From Myxococcales bacterium (GTDB lineage Bacteria; Myxococcota_A; Polyangia; Polyangiales; Polyangiaceae), in contig JACPVJ010000144.1 of assembly GCA_016191785.1 (NCBI GenBank), positions 1-64,000 of the forward strand: DNA of 64,000 bases, written 5' to 3'. A model generated the notes under the pieces. It worked only from the letters and a program-made list of their open reading frames with translations. It was not told the DNA's origin and ran no database searches. This document shows, in pieces, positions 58,343 through 64,000 of this stretch. The position numbers and the translations under genes are program-made. The stretch's first letter is position 1, and each line of letters begins with the position of its first letter.

Positions 58343-60481
58343 ATGCGAACGAGCCAGAGGCTCGCCCTCCTCACGAGTGTTCTGGTCATCGGGGGCGCGG
58401 CGGCCGCCGAGCCCCAACCGTCGATCGACCTCAGAAACTTCCACCCCCCCGCCGACCCGGGAGGGTCGCTCTACCTCGAACCCAGCTCGACGCCCGCGGC
58501 GGGCGACTGGAACGTCGGCGCCTGGCTGTCGTACACGAACCGCAGCGTTTGGCTCGAGGACGCCTCGGGTTCGCGGGTCGCGGTGCCCCTCGAGAACCAA
58601 CTCTCGCTCGACTACGTGGCGGCGGTCGGCGTGCTCGATCGCCTGGCCCTCAGTCTGACCTTGCCGACGGTGCTCTATCAGAACGGCGACGACGTCAGCT
58701 CCGAGCTGGGTGACGGGCGCCTGCCCCAGACCGCGCTCGGCGATGCCGCGTTCGGGCTCAAGGCCACGCTGGTGCCGACCAGCAGCTTGGGTGGGTTCGG
58801 GTTGGCGGCGCTGGCGCGCGTCACCGCGCCGACGGGCGACAGTCGCGCGTTCGTGTCGGACGGCGCCGTGACCGGAGAGCTTCGTTTGCTCGCCGAGCTC
58901 AAGTTGATCGCGATGACGGTGCAAGCGTCGGGCGGCGCCAAGGTCCGCGGCGAGCAGCGCACGTTCGTCGGAGAAGACTTCGGGCACGATCTGCCCTGGG
59001 GCGTGGCCGTCGGCCTGCGCCCCCAAGCGCTGGGCATCGACAAAGACGGGCGCTGGACCTGGACCGCGGAGGCGCGAGGCCAGGTGGCGATGTCACCGAA
59101 GTTCGGCAGCGGCCCCGCGTCACCGGCGCTGGCGGGGCTCTCGGCACGCTACGCCCTCGGGGACGTGTCGTTGATCGGCGGCGGAGAGCTGCCGCTGAAC
59201 CAGGCGGTCGGCAGCCCCCGGGTCCGAGCAGTCTTGGGAGTGTCGTGGGCGCCGCGCTTCTACGACGAAGACGGCGACGGCGTGGCCGACGAGCGTGACG
59301 AGTGCCCGGAGCTCGCCGAGGACAAAGACGGCTTCGACGATCGCGACGGGTGCCCCGACTTCGACAACGACGACGACGGCGTGCCCGACGAGGAAGACAA
59401 GTGCCCGGTCGAGCGCGAAGACGAGGACGAGTTCCAGGACGACGACGGCTGTCCCGACCCGGACAACGACAACGACGGCGTGCTCGACCCCGAGGACGCC
59501 TGTCCGAACGAGGCGGGCAAGGCCGGGGGCAGCAAGCGCGGCCCGGGCTGTCCGTCGAAGGACGCGGACGGCGACGGCGTGGACGACAATCTCGACAAGT
59601 GTCCCGACGAGGCCGAAGACAAAGACGGCTTCGCCGACGACGACGGCTGTGCCGATCCGGACAACGACCGGGACGGAGTGCTGGACGAGGAAGACACCTG
59701 CCCGACGGTCAAGGGTGAGCCGCGGTCCGATCCCAAGCTGAACGGCTGCCCGAGCCCGGACAAGGACGGCGACACCTACGACGATGCCGCGGACAAGTGC
59801 CCGGATCAGGCCGAGGACTTCGACGGGGTGGACGACGAAGACGGCTGCCCCGACGACGACGCGGCGAAGGCCGCAAAGCCGCTCTTGACGCTGAAGCCCA
59901 GCGGCGACCGCCAGTCAATCACCTGGCGCGTCGCTCCCAAGCTCACGGGCAAGGCCGACGCCGTCGACATCGATCCGAAGACGCTGCCGAGCATTCGCGC
60001 CCTGGCCAGCGAGCTGAACAAGAACCCGACCTGGGTCGCGCTGGTCGGCTTCCGCGCCGGCGGCGCGACCCCCGCCGCCGAGCAAGACGCGCTCAACAAG
60101 TCCTTCGCGCTCGTCAACTCGCTGCGCTCGCTCACCCACCGCGACGACGTGGCCGAGAGCATCGGTTGGAGCGCGGTCAAAGCCGAGCCCGGCGCCAACG
60201 CGAACGGCTTCGGCGTGCTGATCTTGGGTGCCGGCGCGAGCGGCAAGCTCGAGCTCGCTCCACCAGCCCGCAAGATGCAGCCGCTGGTGCCGCCGAAGGG
60301 TCCGGGCACCGCGCCCGCGCCCAAGACCGCGCCCGCGCCCAAGACCGCGCCCGCGCCCAAGACCGCGCCCGCGCCCAAGACCGCGCCCGCGCCCAAGACC
60401 GCGCCCGCACCCAAGACCGCGCCCGCACCCAAGGGCCCGGCCCCGGCGCCCAAACCCCCCGCGCCGAAGAAAGCCCCGTGA
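58343..60481 (+). CDS. Outer-membrane protein with thrombospondin type 3 repeats and TAPAPK tail
   Basis: 712 residues. Signal peptide to about residue 21. Residues about 25-310 are rich in beta-strands like an outer-membrane barrel. Residues about 312-505 contain Asp-rich calcium-binding repeats (DEDGDGVADERDECPE, DRDGCPDFDNDDDGVPDEEDKCP) of the TSP type 3 family. A domain (about 510-620, ITWRVAPKLTGKADAVDIDPK) precedes seven exact copies of TAPAPK and a Pro/Lys-rich end. The layout resembles OmpA-linked TSP3 proteins, but no clear peptidoglycan-binding OmpA motif is seen. Confidence 0.82.
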   Translation: MRTSQRLALLTSVLVIGGAAAAEPQPSIDLRNFHPPADPGGSLYLEPSSTPAAGDWNVGAWLSYTNRSVWLEDASGSRVAVPLENQLSLDYVAAVGVLDRLALSLTLPTVLYQNGDDVSSELGDGRLPQTALGDAAFGLKATLVPTSSLGGFGLAALARVTAPTGDSRAFVSDGAVTGELRLLAELKLIAMTVQASGGAKVRGEQRTFVGEDFGHDLPWGVAVGLRPQALGIDKDGRWTWTAEARGQVAMSPKFGSGPASPALAGLSARYALGDVSLIGGGELPLNQAVGSPRVRAVLGVSWAPRFYDEDGDGVADERDECPELAEDKDGFDDRDGCPDFDNDDDGVPDEEDKCPVEREDEDEFQDDDGCPDPDNDNDGVLDPEDACPNEAGKAGGSKRGPGCPSKDADGDGVDDNLDKCPDEAEDKDGFADDDGCADPDNDRDGVLDEEDTCPTVKGEPRSDPKLNGCPSPDKDGDTYDDAADKCPDQAEDFDGVDDEDGCPDDDAAKAAKPLLTLKPSGDRQSITWRVAPKLTGKADAVDIDPKTLPSIRALASELNKNPTWVALVGFRAGGATPAAEQDALNKSFALVNSLRSLTHRDDVAESIGWSAVKAEPGANANGFGVLILGAGASGKLELAPPARKMQPLVPPKGPGTAPAPKTAPAPKTAPAPKTAPAPKTAPAPKTAPAPKTAPAPKGPAPAPKPPAPKKAP
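59263..59860. repeat. Asp-rich thrombospondin type 3 repeat coding region
   Basis: Repeats of about 60-70 bases encode D-x-D-x-D-G-x2-D-x4-C-P modules. Seven to eight are visible. Confidence 0.8.
60308..60433. repeat. Seven tandem 18-base repeats encoding TAPAPK
   Basis: Near-identical units of ACCGCGCCCGCGCCCAAG, with only third-position changes in the last two. A likely site of copy-number variation. Confidence 0.95.
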
Positions 60482-62571
60482 AGCTCCGGCTCGCCAGAGC
60501 GCTGGTCGCCGCCGCCGTGCTCGCCGGCGCGACGTCGGTTGCCGCCGCGCCACCGAAGACCGTCCCGGTGCGTCGACCCGTGTCGCGACGCCCGCCGCCG
60601 AAGGTCCCGCGGCCCGCGGCCACTGTCCAGAGCGCGCCCACCGGGCTCAAGGCGCGGCTCGGTGTCGCGCGCGCGTCGCGCGCGCTCAAGTCGAGCGACG
60701 TCGCCGAGCGCGTGCGCGGTTTCGAGCGGCTCGGCGCGGTCGGCACCGCCGCGGCCTCCGAGCTCCTCGAGAAGAGCCTCGAGCCGGGTGGCGCCGCCAA
60801 GGGCGTCGAAGACCGGCTGACGGTGGTCCGTGCCCTGGCTCGGCGGGCTGCCGAGCCGGGCCCGCGCCAGGCTCTGGCGCGAGCGATGGCCAGCGCCACC
60901 TCGGGGCGCGCCGACGACGCCGGTGAGACTCTGGTCCGGGACACGGCCGCGCTGGCGCTCGCGCGCTCGGGTCACCGAGACGCCCTCGAGATCCTCGGCA
61001 AGGCGTTGCGACAAGAAGGCCCCGTCGCCGCCTCGGCGGCGCGCGCCATCGTGGCCCACCCGCCACGCACCCTGGAACCGATCACCTCGGCGCGCGGAGC
61101 CCCGACCCGGACGCTGGTCGAAGCCCTCGAAGCCCTGGGCGACCAGCGCGCTTTCAGCACGCTGCGCAGCTGGGTCAAACACGGCTCGTCCGAGCTCAAA
61201 GGGCGATCGGCGATCGCGCTGACGCGCCTCGGCGACTACGAGACGGTGGAGCTCGCGCGACTGTGGCTCGCCAAGCACAAGAAGGACACATCGCTGGTCG
61301 TCGCGGCGACCCAGATCTTGGTGATCGCCCGCGCGCCGGAGGCCGGCCGAGCCCTGGGCGCGCTGCTCGAGAACCCCGAGGCCGCGGACGCCGGCCTCGA
61401 GCTGCTCGCGACGGCGCGCTCGGCAGAGCTTCTGCCCGTCCTCGAGAAGCGCCTCGCGAAGGCCGACGAGAGCAGCGCCCCGAGCTTGCTCGGGGTGATC
61501 GGAAGGCTCGGCACGCCGGCGGCAGCCACGGTGTTGTCGAAGCACCTGGCCACGCCGCGCCGCTCGAGCGCGGCGGCGTACGCCCTCGCGACCTGCCCCG
61601 CCGCCGAAGCGCGAGACGCGCTGGCACGCGCCCTCGCGGTCCCGGGAACGCGACGGCACGCGGCCCGGGCGGCCGTGATCCGCGAGGCCCTGCTCGGCGA
61701 TCGCGTGCCCGACCTCGACGCCACGCTGCGCGCCCTGATCGTCTCGGACGACGCCGCCGATCGGGCCGCCGGCGCGTGGGGCATCGCCACGCGGGACCCT
61801 GGCCATGCCCGCACGCTGCTCGGGCGCGCCGATCCCGTCGTGGTGCGCGCCGCCGCCCGTGCGGTCCACGACGATCGCACCGCGGTGGTGGCCGCCGAGC
61901 GGCTGGCGACGGAGAAAGACCCGCTGACCCGGACCGCCCTGTCGGTGAGCCTGTCGCGCGAATCGAGCGCCGCCCACGTGCCGACGGCGGTCCTGATCGA
62001 GCTCGTCGAGTCCGGCGGCGCGGCGTCCGCGGTGGCGGCGAAGGCCCTCGCGGCGCGCGACACCCCGGCCGAGCGCCCCCAGATCGAGCGGCTCTCGAAG
62101 AGTGGGGACCCGCTGATCCGCGCGCACATCGCCCTGGGCCTGGCCGACAGCCGCGATCCTTCGGCCGTCGGTCTGATGCGCGAGATGTACCGCTTCGAGC
62201 AGAACGCGGACGTGAGACACGCCCTCGTCACCGCGCTCAGCACGCGGAGCGACCGCTCGCGACTGGACACGCTGAAGCTCGCCGCCGACCTGGACGGCGA
62301 CGAACGCGTGCAGAGCGCGGCGCGCCTCGCCGTCGCCGGAGCTCGACTCTCGGCTCTCCCCCGGGGGCGCGCAACGCTGTGGCTCACGCTGACCGAGAGC
62401 GGAGGCTCGGCCAAGCATCCGCCCCAAGCCCGGGTGGGCACGCCGAGCGGCGTCGCGCTACCAGTGGTGGCAGATCCGGACGGCCAGGTGCTGGTGACCG
62501 GGCTACCCGAAGGGCCGCTCTCGCTCCGACTTGCCGCCGACGCCCTCGAGCGCCAGGCTGAGCCGCGTTAG
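60478..62571 (+). CDS. Exported HEAT-like repeat protein
   Basis: 697 residues. GTG 60478 overlaps the previous stop (GTGA); the encoded N-terminus has a signal peptide (LVAAAVLAGATSVAAA). Residues about 50-600 are helical repeats of HEAT/PBS-lyase type, with alternating patterns such as DPLTRTALSVSLSRES and DPLIRAHIALGLADSRDPSAVGLMREMYR. The last 90 residues carry a beta-rich end (ATLWLTLTESGGSA, VLVTGLPEGPLSLRLAADAL). Function unknown; it may be a periplasmic scaffold for the TSP3 protein encoded just upstream. Confidence 0.75.
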   Translation: MKLRLARALVAAAVLAGATSVAAAPPKTVPVRRPVSRRPPPKVPRPAATVQSAPTGLKARLGVARASRALKSSDVAERVRGFERLGAVGTAAASELLEKSLEPGGAAKGVEDRLTVVRALARRAAEPGPRQALARAMASATSGRADDAGETLVRDTAALALARSGHRDALEILGKALRQEGPVAASAARAIVAHPPRTLEPITSARGAPTRTLVEALEALGDQRAFSTLRSWVKHGSSELKGRSAIALTRLGDYETVELARLWLAKHKKDTSLVVAATQILVIARAPEAGRALGALLENPEAADAGLELLATARSAELLPVLEKRLAKADESSAPSLLGVIGRLGTPAAATVLSKHLATPRRSSAAAYALATCPAAEARDALARALAVPGTRRHAARAAVIREALLGDRVPDLDATLRALIVSDDAADRAAGAWGIATRDPGHARTLLGRADPVVVRAAARAVHDDRTAVVAAERLATEKDPLTRTALSVSLSRESSAAHVPTAVLIELVESGGAASAVAAKALAARDTPAERPQIERLSKSGDPLIRAHIALGLADSRDPSAVGLMREMYRFEQNADVRHALVTALSTRSDRSRLDTLKLAADLDGDERVQSAARLAVAGARLSALPRGRATLWLTLTESGGSAKHPPQARVGTPSGVALPVVADPDGQVLVTGLPEGPLSLRLAADALERQAEPR

Positions 62572-62584
62572 GAGATTTGGCCGC

Positions 62585-62854
62585 ATGAGTCCCGAACCCA
62601 AGAAGCGACGCGGCGCGAGCGCCGACGGCGTCGAACCCTCCTTCGAGGTGTCGCTGGCGCGGCTCGGCGAAATCGTCGAACAGCTCGAGTCGGGGGAGCT
62701 GGCCCTCGAGCGTTCCCTGGAGCTGTTCGAGGAAGGCGTGCGCCTGGCTCGCACTTCGCAGGCGCGCCTCGAGCACGCCGAGCGCCGGGTCGAAGAGCTG
62801 CTCTCGGTGGACGATCAGGGGAACCCTGTGGTGCAAGAGCGCCCGACGGAGTGA
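62585..62854 (+). CDS. xseB: Exodeoxyribonuclease VII small subunit
   Basis: 89 residues. Family pattern SFEVSLARLGEIVEQLESGELALERSLELFEEGVRLAR and a short C-terminal helix with LEHAERRVEELL. Works with XseA to degrade single-stranded DNA. Its large partner xseA is not in the window. An 8-base gap to the next gene suggests an operon. Confidence 0.9.
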   Translation: MSPEPKKRRGASADGVEPSFEVSLARLGEIVEQLESGELALERSLELFEEGVRLARTSQARLEHAERRVEELLSVDDQGNPVVQERPTE

Positions 62855-62861
62855 GGCAAGC

Positions 62862-63614
62862 GTGCCGCCCTCTGCCCCACGCGTCGTCGAGAGCGCCTCG
62901 GCCGTTCTGATCGGCAACGAGCTGTTGAGCGGCAAGGTGCACGAGTCCAACCTGCTGCACCTGGCCAGCACGCTCCGCGGGCTGGGCATCGCGCTGCGCC
63001 GGGTGGTGATGATCCCGGACGAGCTGGAGGTGATCGCCCGGGAAGTCGCGGCCGAGAGCGGCGCCCACGACGTGGTCTTCACCAGCGGCGGCGTGGGCCC
63101 CACCCACGACGACATCACGATCGAGGGCGTCGCGCGGGCCTTCGGGGTCGAAGCACGGGTCGACGAGTCGCTGGCCGGCATGCTGCGCGCGGCCTACGGA
63201 CAGCGATGCACCGAGCACCACTTGCGCATGGCGCTGGTGCCCGACGGCGCCGAGCTCGCCACGACCGGCGACGACAAATGGCCCGTGGTGGTGATGCAGA
63301 ACGTGTGGGTCCTCCCCGGAGTGCCCCAGATCTTCCGGATGAAGCTGTGCGTGGTGCGGGCGTGGTTGAAGGGCCCGGCCGCGTTCCACTCGCGCGCGGT
63401 CGCGACCCGGCTCGACGAGGGCAAGCTCAAGCCGCTGCTCGATCAGGTGGTCGAGGCCCACCCCGACGTCGACGTCGGCTCGTATCCCAAATGGTTCGAC
63501 GCCGCCTACAAGACCAAGATCACCTTCGATTCACGCGACGCACGCGCGGTGGACGCCGCCCTCGGCGCCTTCGTGGCGCTGCTCGACCCCGGGGACGTGG
63601 CGAGCGTCGACTGA
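62862..63614 (+). CDS. CinA-type molybdopterin-binding-like domain protein
   Basis: 250 residues. The MoCF-binding fold of CinA: AVLIGNELLSGKVHESNLLHLASTLRGLG, VVFTSGGVGPTHDDITIEGVARAFG, NVWVLPGVPQIFRMKL. It matches the N-terminal half of CinA only; the nicotinamide-nucleotide amidohydrolase C-terminal domain is absent, as in some short family members. GTG start. Function of this form is not settled; it may be a nucleotide pyrophosphatase (FAD or ADP-ribose type). Confidence 0.8.
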   Translation: MPPSAPRVVESASAVLIGNELLSGKVHESNLLHLASTLRGLGIALRRVVMIPDELEVIAREVAAESGAHDVVFTSGGVGPTHDDITIEGVARAFGVEARVDESLAGMLRAAYGQRCTEHHLRMALVPDGAELATTGDDKWPVVVMQNVWVLPGVPQIFRMKLCVVRAWLKGPAAFHSRAVATRLDEGKLKPLLDQVVEAHPDVDVGSYPKWFDAAYKTKITFDSRDARAVDAALGAFVALLDPGDVASVD

Positions 63615-63748
63615 TCGCCGGCGGTTCGCCACCCGGATTGCTGCGCGCAGCTCCGCGCGATCCGGCGAAGGCCCCTGGCGACGCCCGGGGCGCCCCCGCA
63701 TTGTCTCGTGACTTTCGCCTGGCACGCCACGTGCTCCCCGCACGCGAC

Positions 63749-64000
63749 ATGCACCCCGCCATCGACCTGTCATTTCCGGCTCGGGCTCCCGCCGATCGCG
63801 GCGACGTCGAGCTGGTATCGCTGCTGCTCGGCCCGGGGAAGGTCGAAGGGGCGCTCACCCTCGCCGCGCGGCTGCTCGAGCGTGCGGGCAGCGTGGACCG
63901 CCTGGCCGGCATGTCGGCCCACGAGATCGCGGCCCTAGCCAAGGTCGGCACCGATCGGGCGACGCGCGTGGTCGCCGCCATCGAGCTCGGGCGGCGTGTT
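63749..64000 (+). CDS. radC: RadC-like (UPF0758) protein, N-terminal part
   Basis: 84 residues before the window ends. The phrase DVELVSLLLGPGK and AALAKVGTDRATRVVAAIELGRRV matches the N-terminal helix-hairpin-helix domain of RadC/UPF0758; the JAB/MPN peptidase-like domain would lie beyond the edge. ATG 63749 chosen; an in-frame GTG upstream could add a few residues. Historically called DNA repair protein RadC, though the repair role is not well supported. Confidence 0.75.
   Translation, partial: MHPAIDLSFPARAPADRGDVELVSLLLGPGKVEGALTLAARLLERAGSVDRLAGMSAHEIAALAKVGTDRATRVVAAIELGRRV

Noticed and set aside
59263-59860. Asp-rich repeat region as a CRISPR or tandem-repeat locus
   Set aside because: Units differ in sequence and encode the conserved thrombospondin type 3 pattern; there are no spacers.

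Overview
The window looks like chromosomal DNA of a high-GC myxobacterium (phylum Myxococcota, probably the Polyangia/Sorangium side). The evidence is the very high GC content and strong GC3 bias, three multidomain Ser/Thr protein kinases, many Gly/Ser/Cys-rich lipoproteins, several CARDB, DUF4388, DUF2961 and thrombospondin-type-3 proteins, a MYXO-CTERM-like tail, and dense packing with many 1- or 4-base start/stop overlaps. No tRNA, rRNA, CRISPR array, insertion sequence or phage gene was seen. Both ends cut through genes: a lipoprotein on the left and a radC-like gene on the right.

Layout. (1) 1-3.3 kb: lipoprotein fragment, a degenerate NtrC-type regulator and a CARDB-repeat exported protein. 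(2) 3.4-9.1 kb: a minus-strand denitrification operon, nirS-nirJ-nirF-nirDL. It encodes a lipoprotein cytochrome cd1 nitrite reductase with an extra cytochrome c domain, plus three heme d1 maturation proteins. A dyad with FNR-family spacing lies upstream of nirS and a hairpin lies between nirS and nirJ. (3) 9.3-10.3 kb: an eight-cysteine secreted protein with a clear intrinsic terminator. (4) 10.4-15.7 kb: a plus-strand SDR-RidA-enoyl-CoA hydratase-acyl-CoA dehydrogenase cassette followed by an LtaS-like membrane phospho/sulfotransferase. (5) 15.7-24.4 kb: a PhnD-like binding protein, an old-yellow-enzyme/DUF362/HAD operon, a cold-shock-like protein, DUF2254 and a LAS-type peptidase lipoprotein. 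(6) 24.5-31 kb: a three-gene minus-strand operon of a Ser/Thr kinase with a HEAT-like tail, a large DUF4388 protein, and a small zinc-finger plus histone-fold protein. This is the most striking item in the window. (7) 31-40.7 kb: cell-surface proteins, radical SAM, an exported methyltransferase-like protein with a His-Gly tract, kinase-cNMP, esterase, hotdog, YjbQ and YihY. (8) 40.9-53 kb: beta-propeller and S55 peptidase pair, PilZ, porin-like, DUF2961, DUF362, membrane protein and ComEA-like genes. (9) 53-64 kb: sulfatase-modifying-factor-like lipoprotein, hisG, murA, kinase-TPR, an outer-membrane TSP3 protein, HEAT protein, xseB, cinA-like and the start of radC.

How genes work together. 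The nir operon is internally consistent: nirJ, nirF and nirDL act in heme d1 synthesis for NirS. nirE, nirN and electron donors are not in the window. The kinase/DUF4388/histone-fold operon suggests signal-dependent control of a DNA-binding chromatin-like protein, but that is inference. hisG and murA are co-translated housekeeping genes. Protein functions are inferred from motifs read by eye; no database search was run.
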